A stretch of DNA of 53,937 nucleotides from CAMWXW01 sp051650105 (GCA_051650105.1 JBOFIJ010000013.1:1-53937), one strand, 5' to 3'. Shown: positions 19,020 to 28,320, numbered from the stretch's first letter. Numbers and translations are program-made. Notes: generated by a model not told the origin, from the letters alone.

Positions 19020-19505
19020 CTATTTAAACACGACTTTTGTTAAGAATTCTTCTGTAGACATTGCTTTATTAGACGCCCTTCCCTGTGCTGGCATACCTAG
19101 CACATCTTCTTCTAGCATATTCCCTATTTCAACTAACATCTCTATAAGAACTGGATTATTTCCATACCCATCTGTGAAAATTGGAATAAGACGACCAGAC
19201 AATCTTCTATCTAACTCAACAAGTGCTTTACGAGCTTTTTGCAAAGAACTTTTATATCTTGTGCCCCATTTGTCTTTTAAAATATTCTCAGACTCTTGAT
19301 ATGTTTTTTCTAAAATACCTTCTTGCTCTTGTGAATAGAAATCAACAAGAGATTGTGCCTGCTCTTTTGTTATACCAACATCCATACAGTGGCATAAAAA
19401 TCGATTTTTACTTTCTGCATCACAATTTTCTGGAAAATCAACCTCAAACACTTCTTGTTGACTATCATCCTCTTCTTCAGAAAAGAAGTTCCTTTTTGAA
19501 AACAT
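19020..19505 (-). CDS. Phage scaffold / capsid assembly-like protein
   Basis: The 161-residue product starts at the ATG at 19505, preceded by a full AAGGAGG (19517-19511). The longer frame from 19610 has no such signal and adds a hydrophobic tail not expected in this family. The protein is acidic and mostly helical: a Glu/Asp-rich N-terminus, a helical middle with KDKWGTRYKSSLQKARKAL, and a segment GYGNNPVLIEMLVEIG. Podovirus capsid assembly proteins show the same order: a W-G-xx-Y segment, then G-x-x-N-P-xLI. It is first in the head-gene operon and divergent from trxA. The assignment is by pattern and position. Confidence 0.6.
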   Translation of the reverse strand: MFSKRNFFSEEEDDSQQEVFEVDFPENCDAESKNRFLCHCMDVGITKEQAQSLVDFYSQEQEGILEKTYQESENILKDKWGTRYKSSLQKARKALVELDRRLSGRLIPIFTDGYGNNPVLIEMLVEIGNMLEEDVLGMPAQGRASNKAMSTEEFLTKVVFK

Positions 19506-19510
19506 ATAGT

Positions 19511-19517
19511 CCTCCTT
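19511..19517 (-). promoter_or_regulatory. Strong Shine-Dalgarno sequence for the scaffold-like gene
   Basis: AAGGAGG on the minus strand lies five bases before the ATG at 19505. It is among the strongest ribosome binding sites in the window and decides the start. A small hairpin with arms CCAAAG and CTTTGG lies just upstream. Confidence 0.75.
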
Positions 19518-19855
19518 AATTTCATTCTCCAAAGTGTTATGCTTTGGATGAATACACTGTATAAAAAAATGTGACACAGCGTAAGAAGGCTTATGCTTTA
19601 TTAAACACAATACAAAGTTATTAAGTAGGCCTTTTCATTCTTAATATATAGTCTGTTCTCTTATCTTATTTTTTACTTTTTATGGATACTCTAGCAAAAT
19701 TACCCGAGCTAAATATAATGCCAATATATCCAAAACAGACAGCACCCATAGAAGAAACATGTTACATTAAAAAAATCTTTACTTATCTTTTTTTTTATTC
19801 TACCATGGTAAATGTATTGTTTACAAAATCAAATAGACACAATGAAGGAAATTTT

Positions 19856-20170
19856 ATGACTATAGAGATAACTGATATGACCTTTGAACAAGAAGTATTA
19901 CAATCCACTAGTCCCGTTTTAGTAGATTTTTGGGCTCCCTGGTGTGCTCCTTGTCGCGCGCTCGCCCCGATAATAGATAGCTTAGCTATAGAGTACAAGG
20001 ATAACGTAAAAATAGTTAAAATAGATATAGATGAAAACCCTGATGTTGCGACAAAATATGGCGTGCGGTCAATTCCCACTCTCATTCTATTCGACAAAGG
20101 CCAAATGGTTGATCAAATGGCTTCTGGCACTAAAGACGCTATAAAGCAATTGATATCAAAGGCACAATAA
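19856..20170 (+). CDS. trxA: Thioredoxin
   Basis: Thioredoxin is a cytoplasmic dithiol reductant kept reduced by TrxB. From the ATG at 19856, preceded by GAAGGA, the protein has the normal length of 104 residues. The open frame extends upstream to 19682, but that extension has no homology pattern and no ribosome binding site. The redox motif is WCAPC (Cys30, Cys33) in DFWAPWCAPCRALAP, so Ala replaces the usual Gly of WCGPC. The cis-proline motif RSIPTLILF (Pro74) and the DIDENPDVATKYGV segment are typical. trxB starts two bases after its stop, so the pair forms one reductase-substrate operon. Confidence 0.96.
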   Translation: MTIEITDMTFEQEVLQSTSPVLVDFWAPWCAPCRALAPIIDSLAIEYKDNVKIVKIDIDENPDVATKYGVRSIPTLILFDKGQMVDQMASGTKDAIKQLISKAQ

Positions 20171-20172
20171 TT

Positions 20173-21093
20173 ATGACTATTTATGATTCCATTATTATTG
20201 GCTCTGGCCCTGCTGGTATGTCTTCTATTCTTTATCTCACCCGTTTTGGCAGAAATGTCGCTGTTGTTGAGTCTATGACTCCTGGTGGGCAAATGCTCCT
20301 CACCTCGGAAATAGAAAATGTTCCTGGTATTAAAGAAATAAAAGGCTATGAGCTTACCGATGCTATGAAAGCTCAGATTGATGCCTATGAATATACTAGT
20401 TTCACGGATAAAGTACATTCAATTTCTAAAAATGGTTCCGTTTTTGAAGTGAAAGGTGATACCATCTCTTTACAAGCCAAAACTGTTATTATTGCTTCAG
20501 GAGCTAGTTACAAAAGAGCTGGAATACCACAGGAAGTAGAATTCACTGGAAAAGGCGTCTCATATTGCGCCCTTTGTGATGGTAATTTTTACAGAAAACT
20601 TCCTGTTGCAGTTCTTGGTGGTGGAAATTCGGCTTTTGAAGAAGCTCTTTACCTTGCTCGCCTTGCAAGTCAAGTACATATTATTCATAGAAGAGATACT
20701 TTTAGAGCTGCAAATCTCTATGTAGCAAAAGCACAAAAGACACCTAATATAGTCTTTCATACAAATACTGTTGTTGATAGTTTGAAAACAGATTCCTTTT
20801 TACGAGGTCTTGTATTGAAAAATACGCAAGATAATACAACAAAAGAACTCCCTATCGATGGTCTATTTATTTATGTTGGGATGCAACCAAATGCAGATTT
20901 TCTTCCACAGTCTCTTAACACGGATGATTCTGGTTTTATTCCTTCAGGACCTGAAATGGAAACCAATATTCCTGGTCTCTTTGTCGCTGGCGATGTTCGT
21001 GTTAAACAATATAGACAAGTAGCTACAGCTATAGGTGATGGAGTGACAGCTGCATGTTCCGCTAACCATTTTCTTGAAAATGAAGAGCAATAG
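20173..21093 (+). CDS. trxB: Thioredoxin reductase
   Basis: TrxB uses NADPH and FAD to reduce thioredoxin. The 306 residues contain the FAD-binding motif GSGPAG (10-15), the redox-active CxxC as Cys132-Ala-Leu-Cys135 in SYCALCDGNFY, the NADPH-binding VLGGGNSAFEEA, and the C-terminal FAD motif GLFVAGDVR. Family members usually have CATC or CAVC, so CALC is a small variation. It begins two bases after trxA. The next gene, bamD, begins within five bases of its stop. Its C-terminus is slightly short but contains the conserved AATAIGDG-type segment. Confidence 0.97.
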   Translation: MTIYDSIIIGSGPAGMSSILYLTRFGRNVAVVESMTPGGQMLLTSEIENVPGIKEIKGYELTDAMKAQIDAYEYTSFTDKVHSISKNGSVFEVKGDTISLQAKTVIIASGASYKRAGIPQEVEFTGKGVSYCALCDGNFYRKLPVAVLGGGNSAFEEALYLARLASQVHIIHRRDTFRAANLYVAKAQKTPNIVFHTNTVVDSLKTDSFLRGLVLKNTQDNTTKELPIDGLFIYVGMQPNADFLPQSLNTDDSGFIPSGPEMETNIPGLFVAGDVRVKQYRQVATAIGDGVTAACSANHFLENEEQ

Positions 21094-21097
21094 TTCA

Positions 21098-21817
21098 ATG
21101 GTAAAGAAATATTTTTTGTTTTTCATTTTTTCTTTCTCTTTTTCATTCTTTATAGTTTCTTGTGCTACTAAAGAAAAACCTATTCTTCCCGCAGATGTTC
21201 TTTATGAAGATGGGACAGTATCAATGAAAAATAAAAAATATTCTAAAGCCATTAAAGCCTTTAAGGATATCAGAGATCACTATCCATTTAGTGAATATTC
21301 CATCGATTCAGAGCTTAATTTAGCTGATGCCTATTTCTTACAAAAAAGTTTTTTAGAGGCAAGTGAGGCATATAAAGAATTTGAGTTACTTCATCCAAGA
21401 CACCAAGCTATTCCTTATGTTCTTTTTCAAATAGCATTATCATATCAATCTCTTTTTATCTCTGTTGATAGAGAAATAAATTCTCTACTCGAAGCTCAGA
21501 AATATTACAATAAAATTCTTGAATACTATCCTAAAACAAAATATGCGGAAAGCTCTGAAAAAAGTGTTTTATTTATCAAAAAAAAATTAGCGGACAGAGA
21601 TGTCTATCTTGCAAATTTTTATTGGCGGACAAAACGATACACTGCAGCATGGTTACGTTATGAATTTATTATAAGAACTCATGTAGACTTCCCCAAAATA
21701 GTTGAATATGCTACGGTACAATCTGAAGCAGCGTATTTAAAAAAAATGCAACAGGACGCCCAAACAGAATATGATAGAATGCATTTTCAAATTAAAGATC
21801 TCTTTAAATGGCTATAG
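21098..21817 (+). CDS. bamD: Outer membrane assembly lipoprotein BamD
   Basis: BamD is the essential lipoprotein partner of BamA in outer-membrane protein insertion. From the ATG at 21098 the product is 239 residues, with a lysine-rich start, a Phe-rich hydrophobic core and a lipobox ending FIVSC, so Cys22 would be lipidated. The mature part has the BamD-type tetratricopeptide repeats: AIKAFKDIRDHYPFSEYSI, then EASEAYKEFELLHPRH, then AQKYYNKILEYYPKTKY. Upstream alternatives (TTG 21074, ATG 21080) overlap trxB and lengthen the N-terminus of the signal peptide without benefit. argS follows 28 bp later. Lnt, encoded at 14698, would complete its acylation. Confidence 0.92.
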   Translation: MVKKYFLFFIFSFSFSFFIVSCATKEKPILPADVLYEDGTVSMKNKKYSKAIKAFKDIRDHYPFSEYSIDSELNLADAYFLQKSFLEASEAYKEFELLHPRHQAIPYVLFQIALSYQSLFISVDREINSLLEAQKYYNKILEYYPKTKYAESSEKSVLFIKKKLADRDVYLANFYWRTKRYTAAWLRYEFIIRTHVDFPKIVEYATVQSEAAYLKKMQQDAQTEYDRMHFQIKDLFKWL

Positions 21818-21845
21818 TTCATTCCATAAAAGGTAATAGTATTGT

Positions 21846-23498
21846 ATGATTACACAGATAAAATCTATCCTTCACGCTACAACTCTTTCACTCGGTGTAG
21901 ATTTCCCAGAATCTTCTCTTGTCATTGAAACTCCAAATAATCCTTCGTTTGGAGATCTTAGTACAAACATAGCTATGCTTTTAGCAAAAAGTGTAGGAAA
22001 AAGTCCACGAGAAATTGCTACTTATTTTATAAAACCCTTAAAAACCATCTCTTCTATTCATGAAGTTTCAATAGCTGGGGCTGGATTCATCAATATTACT
22101 TTTTCTCATTCTTTTTGGCAAAATCAATTATTGGCTGTGCAACAAAATACTCTTGGCGGTATTAGACAATGTTCTTCTTTATCAAAAGATATAAAAAGTC
22201 AAAAAATTCTTATTGAGTATGTTTCGGCAAACCCAACAGGACCTTTGCATGTAGGGCATGCAAGAGGTGCCGCATTTGGTGATAGTTTACGAAGAATATA
22301 TGAATACGCTGGCTATACTGTGGATACTGAGTATTACATAAATGATGCAGGAAACCAAATGAACATACTTGGGAATTCTGTTTTTCTTAGGCTTAAAGAA
22401 CTACTAGGAGACAGCATTATTTTCCCTGAAGATCATTATCAAGGTGATTATATCACATCTATTGCTAAAGAAATACTACTTTCTCACGATGTAACTGCAT
22501 TATCTGATAGTGAATTGCTCAGTATTTCTCAGAAAACAGCAATAGTATCAATTTTAGATACTATACAAAGTGATCTTGAACTTTTTCACGTAAAACACAC
22601 ACATTGGTTTTCAGAACAATCATTGATAGATTCAGGAGAAAGAGATATTGTCCTTACTTCATTAATGAAGAAAAAGTATATTTATGAAAAAGATGGAGCA
22701 CTGTGGTTTGCTTCTTCTCAATTTGCAGATGAAAAAGATAGAGTTATTCGAAAACAAGATACATCATATACATATTTTGCATCTGATATTGCTTATTTAG
22801 CCAATAAACAAAAAAGAGGATATACTTCTTGTATTACAATACTTGGAGCAGATCATCACGGTTATATAGAACGTATGTATGCTGCTGTTCAAGCTTTAGG
22901 TGAGGAAAAAGACTCTTTACTTATTATACTTATACAGCTTGTTTCTCTTCTTCGCGAAGGAAAACCCCTTTCTATGTCCACTCGGTCTGGAACTTTTGAT
23001 ACACTTAGAGAACTTATTACTGAAGTTGGGTCTGATGCAGCACGTTTTATATTTTTGTCAAGAAAACATGATACTCCATTAGATTTTGACCTTGATTTGG
23101 TTACGAAAAAAACTATGGATAATCCTGTTTTTTATGTACAATATGCACATGCTAGAATAGCTGCTATTCTTAGAAAAGTAGATTTTGAATTACCTCACGT
23201 ACTTTCTCAAGAATTACTGTCAATTCTTATAGAAAAAGATGAGATAGCCCTTATTAAAATAATAGTTGATTTCCCAAATCGTGTACACTCTTCCATTGCT
23301 TACCACGCCCCTCACTTCATTACAATCTATCTAATGGAACTTTCTGCTCTATTTCACAAATATTACTCACGATTCCCAATTTACACAGTAAACCATAAAG
23401 AGCGCTCTCTTGCCAGAATTTCCCTTTGCATTGCTGTTAAAAATACTATTTCAACAGGACTTCTTCTTCTTGGAGTCTCTGCTCCTGAGGAAATGTAA
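21846..23498 (+). CDS. argS: Arginyl-tRNA synthetase
   Basis: ArgRS charges tRNA-Arg; two of its substrates are encoded at 40089-40248. The 550 residues include the N-terminal Add-1 domain, the class I signature HVGH (135-138) in SANPTGPLHVGHARGAA, and a KMSKS-like segment KPLSMSTRSGTF. The C-terminal DALR anticodon-binding domain contains VQYAHARIAAILRK. The ATG follows bamD by 28 bp, and the stop abuts the ATG of the SPOR-domain gene, consistent with one trxA-trxB-bamD-argS-SPOR transcription unit. Confidence 0.97.
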   Translation: MITQIKSILHATTLSLGVDFPESSLVIETPNNPSFGDLSTNIAMLLAKSVGKSPREIATYFIKPLKTISSIHEVSIAGAGFINITFSHSFWQNQLLAVQQNTLGGIRQCSSLSKDIKSQKILIEYVSANPTGPLHVGHARGAAFGDSLRRIYEYAGYTVDTEYYINDAGNQMNILGNSVFLRLKELLGDSIIFPEDHYQGDYITSIAKEILLSHDVTALSDSELLSISQKTAIVSILDTIQSDLELFHVKHTHWFSEQSLIDSGERDIVLTSLMKKKYIYEKDGALWFASSQFADEKDRVIRKQDTSYTYFASDIAYLANKQKRGYTSCITILGADHHGYIERMYAAVQALGEEKDSLLIILIQLVSLLREGKPLSMSTRSGTFDTLRELITEVGSDAARFIFLSRKHDTPLDFDLDLVTKKTMDNPVFYVQYAHARIAAILRKVDFELPHVLSQELLSILIEKDEIALIKIIVDFPNRVHSSIAYHAPHFITIYLMELSALFHKYYSRFPIYTVNHKERSLARISLCIAVKNTISTGLLLLGVSAPEEM

Positions 23499-24101
23499 AT
23501 GAAATATTCTCTCTTCATGCGACCATTACTATATCTACTTTCTGGGATCGTACTTATTCTTTGGGTTTTCTTTTTAGGGTTTATTATTGGACAGGGAAAT
23601 GTTCCTCAAAAACAACTCCCGTTTATAAAATCATTTTTAAAAGAACCCTCTCTTATATCCCAAAATACAATAATTCCTGTTACAGAAAAAGAATTAACAT
23701 ATTCTAATATATTACAAGATACTGCCCAACCACTTGTTATTCCAGAAGATTCTGGGGTCGTACAAAAAAAACAAAACCCCACTATACCAAAAATATCTCA
23801 AAAAAGTACTATAGATAACGTCATAGATAGCGTCATACCTTCTTCTACCTCACAAACATACAGCTTCTCCCTACAACTTCTTGCTTTAAAAGATAAGGCC
23901 GCAGCCGATATGACTATGAAAAAACTCCATGATAACGGTATTTCTACTGAGCTTGTTCAGGTTGAACGAAATTCTATTTCATGGTTTAGATTATACACAA
24001 CATTCACTGGCACAGTCAAAGAATACGAATCTTTCAAGGATTCTCTCGCAAATTTAGGTATTGTTGACACTCTCCTTAGAGAAAGAACTCTTCTTCCATA
24101 A
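23499..24101 (+). CDS. Membrane-anchored SPOR-domain protein
   Basis: The 200-residue product has one N-terminal membrane segment (about residues 9-31, LLYLLSGIVLILWVFFLGF), a low-complexity periplasmic linker, and a C-terminal SPOR domain (about 122-197) beginning YSFSLQLLALKDKAAADMT. SPOR domains bind denuded glycan strands of septal peptidoglycan and often mark cell-division proteins. Its ATG directly follows the argS stop codon. In Desulfovibrio-type genomes a SPOR protein commonly follows argS, which supports the assignment. FtsE and FtsX, also division-related, are encoded at 30553-32151. The specific role is unknown. Confidence 0.85.
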   Translation: MKYSLFMRPLLYLLSGIVLILWVFFLGFIIGQGNVPQKQLPFIKSFLKEPSLISQNTIIPVTEKELTYSNILQDTAQPLVIPEDSGVVQKKQNPTIPKISQKSTIDNVIDSVIPSSTSQTYSFSLQLLALKDKAAADMTMKKLHDNGISTELVQVERNSISWFRLYTTFTGTVKEYESFKDSLANLGIVDTLLRERTLLP

Positions 24102-24214
24102 TATTGTATTGTTTGTATTGTTTTGTGTACTTTTATAAAGGAAGTAGATGAATCATTTTTTGGCCCATTTTAGTAACGTTCACTAGCATCCTTATTTTTT
24201 CCACTGTATTATTC

Positions 24215-24380
24215 AAATACTACCATTATAGTATCTCTTTTTGTTCATAATATTTTGTGCTGTTTCCTCCATTTGTACAAGGCATTCATAAACCCCTTCA
24301 TCATATATTAATTCTTTGCTCTCTATATACCCTGCACGTTCTATTAATTATAATGGATCGTAATCAAACATTTGTAAAAT
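24215..24380 (-). pseudogene. Decayed coding remnant, family not recognised
   Basis: On the minus strand about 45 codons read without a stop and have coding-like amino-acid usage, for example LIERAGYIESKELIYDEG. A stop codon interrupts the frame immediately upstream, and MFDYDPL precedes it in the same frame. The flanks lose the frame. It looks like the last recognisable part of an eroded gene. Confidence 0.3.
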
Positions 24381-25025
24381 AATATTCGATTTCTGATTGC
24401 TATGGCCATATTATACTAACATTGTCACAATGGCTTTAACAATATTTTTATCCTCATGTATCTTTTCTTCCTATTGTTTACTATCTTTAAAAAATAATAC
24501 GAATTATTCCACACAATATCTCTTAACTAAAAAGTATATAATGCTCTTGTACACTATCAATTGGCATACAATAATACAATTGTAACCAATATACTGCACT
24601 ATATTCATAATCTTTATTATATTTATAACAATAACAGTACTGTTACTGTTTATTAAAATAGATTATTAACATGCTCCATTATATTATTTCCATATAATTT
24701 TTGCTTCCTAACGTGGCGTCATGTATTATAAAAAATCTGTTAGTAATTAATTGATAAATACGCAGCCATAAATATATTACGCTATTTCAGGTATCATATG
24801 TTCATATCTTTTTTACAGCACATTTTTAACAAAAGTATCTCTTATACGTATGTATCTTTTTCTTCTGTTACAAAATAATAGCAGTACTGCCGTTTTCCTA
24901 GTATAAATTACGCACCTACTTTAGCTAACTATACAGCAGAATTTGCTAGAATAAGATGAAAAAATTAGTTCTTGTTTTGCAAGTTTAGCACACTTATTGT
25001 ATTCTAATAACTTTATATCAATAAA

Positions 25026-25044
25026 ATACCAATTTTACTGGTAT
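25026..25044. promoter_or_regulatory. Inverted repeat upstream of the nhaD promoter
   Basis: ATACCA and TGGTAT, separated by seven bases, lie just upstream of the predicted -35 box. This is a possible operator, but it could be chance in AT-rich DNA. Confidence 0.3.
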
Positions 25045-25051
25045 GTTATCA

Positions 25052-25080
25052 TTGTGTATTAGCAAAATTATTGTTATAAT
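25052..25080 (+). promoter_or_regulatory. Predicted sigma-70 promoter for nhaD
   Basis: TTGTGT (25052-25057), a 17-base spacer and a perfect TATAAT (25075-25080), 73 bases before the ATG. Confidence 0.6.
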
Positions 25081-25152
25081 ACACCACTTCTCTCTTCTTC
25101 TTTCATTATTGATAGAGAAGAGATATATTGTCTACTTCAGGAGAACCCTTAC

Positions 25153-26595
25153 ATGTATATGTACCTCACTAAACTATTTTCTATATTCGTGGGATTAGCT
25201 TTTATGCCTTTTTGTGCCATTGCAGCACCTGCTATTGGAGCCTTAGATGCAGCACCACATCTTGATGGTTCTACAATGCACCTTATCTGGGCTCTACCAT
25301 TTATCTGCATGCTTCTTTCTATTGCCGTTTTTCCACTTGTTGCACCAAATTTCTGGCATCATCACTTTGGAAAAGTTTCTATAGCGTGGGCGGTGCTCTT
25401 TTTTATTCCCTTCACAATACATTATGGCTATGAAATATCCATATATGAACTTCTGCATGTGTTATTTTTAGAATATATTCCCTTTATAGTATTGCTCTTT
25501 TCGCTCTACACCGTTGCTGGTGGAATACGTATTAAAGGAAGATTTGTAGGTTCTCCCATTGTTAATACCACTATACTTTTACTTGGAACATCTATAGCAA
25601 GTTTCATGGGCACAACAGGAGCGGCTGTTTTACTTATTAGACCTTTATTAAATGCTAATATATCAAGAAAATATAAAGTACATACTGTGGTATTTTTCAT
25701 TTTTCTTGTCGCTAATATTGGGGGTTCACTTACTCCTCTTGGAGACCCACCTCTCTTTCTTGGTTTCTTAAATGGTGTTTCTTTCTTCTGGACAATGGAA
25801 CATATGTTTTTACCAATGTTTTTTGTATCCTTATTATTATTATTTATTTATTTCATTTTAGATAGTATTCTATATAAGAAAGAAGGATCACCAAAACCAT
25901 CCACAGTAGAAACTCCTGAGGCATTTGGGATAGAGGGCGGTATAAACTTTCTTCTCTTATTAGGTATTATTATCATGGTTCTTATCAGTGGCTTTTGGAA
26001 GGCTCCTTATATTTTAGAAATCTATCATATTCCATTAGCATTCCAAAATATATTAAGAGAACTTGTCCTCATTGGTATCGCTATATTATCTTTAAAATTG
26101 ACTTCTATTGAATCTAGACAAGCCAATGGATTTAATTGGTTTCCTATTCAAGAAGTTGCTAAAATATTCATAGGAATATTTATCACTATGATAGCACCTA
26201 TTGCCATTTTAAAAGCTGGTACAGACGGTGCATTACAAAATCTTATTGCGTTAGTTAGTACAAATAAAGGTGAGCCTGTCAACTTTATGTATTTTTGGCT
26301 TACAGGATTACTCTCTAGCTTTTTAGACAATGCTCCAACCTACCTTGTCTTCTTTAATACCGCTGGAGGCGACCCTGCTATGCTTATGACTGTATTTGAA
26401 AAAACACTATTAGCTATTTCCTTAGGTGCTGTCTTTATGGGCGCCAATAGCTATATAGGAAATGCTCCTAACTTTATGATACGCTCTATTGCTGAAGATC
26501 AGGGTGTAAAAATGCCAAGTTTCTTTGGATATCTCATTTGGTCTTTTGGTATTCTTATTCCAATCTTTATTTTGCTCTCCCTCATTCTCTTTTAA
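25153..26595 (+). CDS. nhaD: Na+/H+ antiporter, NhaD type
   Basis: The 480-residue inner-membrane protein has about twelve hydrophobic segments and belongs to the ion-transporter superfamily of NhaD and citrate/arsenite permeases. Typical NhaD segments are seen: GTTGAAVLLIRPLL, GGSLTPLGDPPLFLGFL, SSFLDNAPTYLVFFNTAGG and GANSYIGNAPNFMIRSIAE. The first 24 residues look like a leader or first membrane helix. It would exchange Na+ for H+ across the inner membrane. AGGAG precedes the ATG by ten bases, with a good promoter upstream and a terminator downstream, so it is monocistronic. NhaD-like exchangers are also common in Chlamydia-type intracellular bacteria. Confidence 0.9.
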   Translation: MYMYLTKLFSIFVGLAFMPFCAIAAPAIGALDAAPHLDGSTMHLIWALPFICMLLSIAVFPLVAPNFWHHHFGKVSIAWAVLFFIPFTIHYGYEISIYELLHVLFLEYIPFIVLLFSLYTVAGGIRIKGRFVGSPIVNTTILLLGTSIASFMGTTGAAVLLIRPLLNANISRKYKVHTVVFFIFLVANIGGSLTPLGDPPLFLGFLNGVSFFWTMEHMFLPMFFVSLLLLFIYFILDSILYKKEGSPKPSTVETPEAFGIEGGINFLLLLGIIIMVLISGFWKAPYILEIYHIPLAFQNILRELVLIGIAILSLKLTSIESRQANGFNWFPIQEVAKIFIGIFITMIAPIAILKAGTDGALQNLIALVSTNKGEPVNFMYFWLTGLLSSFLDNAPTYLVFFNTAGGDPAMLMTVFEKTLLAISLGAVFMGANSYIGNAPNFMIRSIAEDQGVKMPSFFGYLIWSFGILIPIFILLSLILF

Positions 26596-26617
26596 TCCTA
26601 TACAGTAAAGAACAATC

Positions 26618-26643
26618 AAACCTCCCTAAAAAGAGGTTTTTTT
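26618..26643 (+). terminator. Intrinsic terminator of nhaD
   Basis: AAACCTC (26618-26624) pairs with GAGGTTT (26634-26640); the T-run continues to 26643. It sits 23 bases after the nhaD stop. Confidence 0.8.
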
Positions 26644-26677
26644 GTATCTCTGGTATTTTTTTTGCTCTTGCCATTCT

Positions 26678-27655
26678 ATGAAAGATACTCCTCTTATTAG
26701 TGTCATTATTGGTTCCTATAATCATGAACAATACATAGCTCAGTCCATTGAAAGTATTTTAGCCCAAAGTTTTACTAATTTTGAGCTTATCATTATCGAC
26801 GATGCTTCTTCTGACAAAAGCCCCTCTATTATTAATTCTTTTGCAAATAATTCAAAAATTACTACTCTTCTTCACACAGATAACAAAGGTATATCTGCTA
26901 CATATAATGAAGGATTTACTATTGCTAAAGGGAAATATATCGCGCTTCTTTCTGGGGATGATATTGCACTTCCACAGAGATTAGAAAAACAATTTCTTTA
27001 TATGGAAGAACATCCCACATGTACTTCTGTTTTCTCACACGCAATGGCAATAAATGATTTTGGAAAAGAAGATAGCGGCATTACAAATTTTTTTAAACAA
27101 CCCTCTCGTTCAAGAGAAGACTTTATAAAACTCTTCTTTATACAAGGTAATATTCTTAATGCCTCTTCACAAATGATGAGAACGTCTATTCTTAAAAAAA
27201 TAGGTCTCTACAAACTGTCACAATTTCAATTACAAGATTTTGATCAGCATATACGATTTCTTATTAATGGAGATATCCATATTCTTCAAGAAATACTGGT
27301 TCAATACAGAATACGTAATGATAATAAAAATGTTAGCAATACTTCTCCTCTTGTTTCAAAAAGAATGGGCTTTGAGATCTTTTCTCTTATGGACAACTTT
27401 CTTTTACTTTCTTGTGAAGATATTATAAACAGTTTTGGCAAAAAAGTATTACGTTATGGAAATATTTTACCAGAACTTACTCCATATTTTTTAGCACGTC
27501 TTGCTATGGAAAATCATTATGCCCAGAAAAAATTATGGGGCGTGCAATTATTATATTCATTTTTGAATTCTCTAGAAAATATGTGTCTTGTAGAAAAGCA
27601 TTGTGGTTTTACATACACTAAATTTTTACAAAGTATAGAAAGAATACAGCTATAA
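26678..27655 (+). CDS. Family 2 glycosyltransferase
   Basis: The 325-residue product starts MKDTPLISVIIGSYNHEQY, the beginning of a GT-A fold family 2 glycosyltransferase. DDASSDKS near residue 40 and the metal-binding ALLSGDDIALPQRL near residue 95 follow in order, and LQDFDQHIRFL may hold the catalytic-base region (ED/QD motif). It probably transfers a sugar from a nucleotide donor to LPS or another surface glycan. The start is uncertain: no clear Shine-Dalgarno sequence precedes the ATG at 26678, and the frame extends back into the nhaD terminator. No other glycan genes are adjacent. Specificity cannot be inferred. Confidence 0.85.
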   Translation: MKDTPLISVIIGSYNHEQYIAQSIESILAQSFTNFELIIIDDASSDKSPSIINSFANNSKITTLLHTDNKGISATYNEGFTIAKGKYIALLSGDDIALPQRLEKQFLYMEEHPTCTSVFSHAMAINDFGKEDSGITNFFKQPSRSREDFIKLFFIQGNILNASSQMMRTSILKKIGLYKLSQFQLQDFDQHIRFLINGDIHILQEILVQYRIRNDNKNVSNTSPLVSKRMGFEIFSLMDNFLLLSCEDIINSFGKKVLRYGNILPELTPYFLARLAMENHYAQKKLWGVQLLYSFLNSLENMCLVEKHCGFTYTKFLQSIERIQL

Positions 27656-27939
27656 TTTGTTTTTTATTGTATCAAAAATCTTTTTTGCATTATAGTAAAT
27701 AGAATAATACATTTGCATAATATTTTTTCTATATATGTGAAATCCACAGCCATAATAGCCACCAGCACTTATTGCTTACTTTTATAGTAATTGTACTATT
27801 AATCATCATTACAGTATAACAATTCCTCTTCCAAATATACTCATACAATCACACTTAGTATATAATAGTGTATTAAGACAATACAGTCCGAAAAGATTAC
27901 TATAAAAGAAAGAATATACACAGTTGCTATACCTACTAT

Positions 27940-28060
27940 GAATTTGGAATATACTCCCTACAGCAAATGCTTCACTTCCCATAACGTCCTTTGCATACAA
28001 TATTGCATACTCAGGATCTTTTTGCTGTACGGAAATAATATTAACATATTCCGCTTAGAG
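27940..28060 (-). pseudogene. Decayed coding remnant with DPEYA--YAKDV motif
   Basis: The minus strand reads DPEYAILYAKDVMGSEAF in an otherwise broken frame. The spacing DPxYAxxYAxxV recalls short repeat proteins in which DPxYAYxYA-VIKGRW is iterated, but only one unit is visible, so this is a guess. No start codon with a ribosome binding site exists. Confidence 0.3.
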
Positions 28061-28320
28061 CAATACTACCTCTACATTCATGTTGTATATTTTAGTACAA
28101 AGATTCTTTTTCATACAATATTTTTGTATTCTTATTCCATAAAATATGTATTTACACAAAGCCTTTCAAAAAAGCAAGAAGCTTTGTAACAATAAAGATG
28201 CTTCGTATATAATTCCTCATTTGTGAATACAATGTGAGAAAATATTTTTGTTCTCTAAGGATATTCTCAACCGTGCTTTTCGCATACAATATATCTCATA
28301 TGAAGACTCCATACTATATC

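Larger units (their letters stand above)
24102..25152. other. 1051-bp gene desert with pseudogene trace
   Basis: No intact Shine-Dalgarno-led gene is visible. The base composition is extremely AT-rich. A decayed minus-strand reading frame is described at 24215-24380, and the nhaD promoter lies at 25052-25080. No RNA gene or long repeat was recognised. Confidence 0.6.

Noticed and set aside
16992..19505. Complete prophage
   Set aside because: Only head genes are present; flanking genes are housekeeping, so a complete prophage is excluded in this window.
19682..19855. N-terminal extension of thioredoxin
   Set aside because: The Shine-Dalgarno GAAGGA and family alignment place the start at 19856; the extension is leader DNA.
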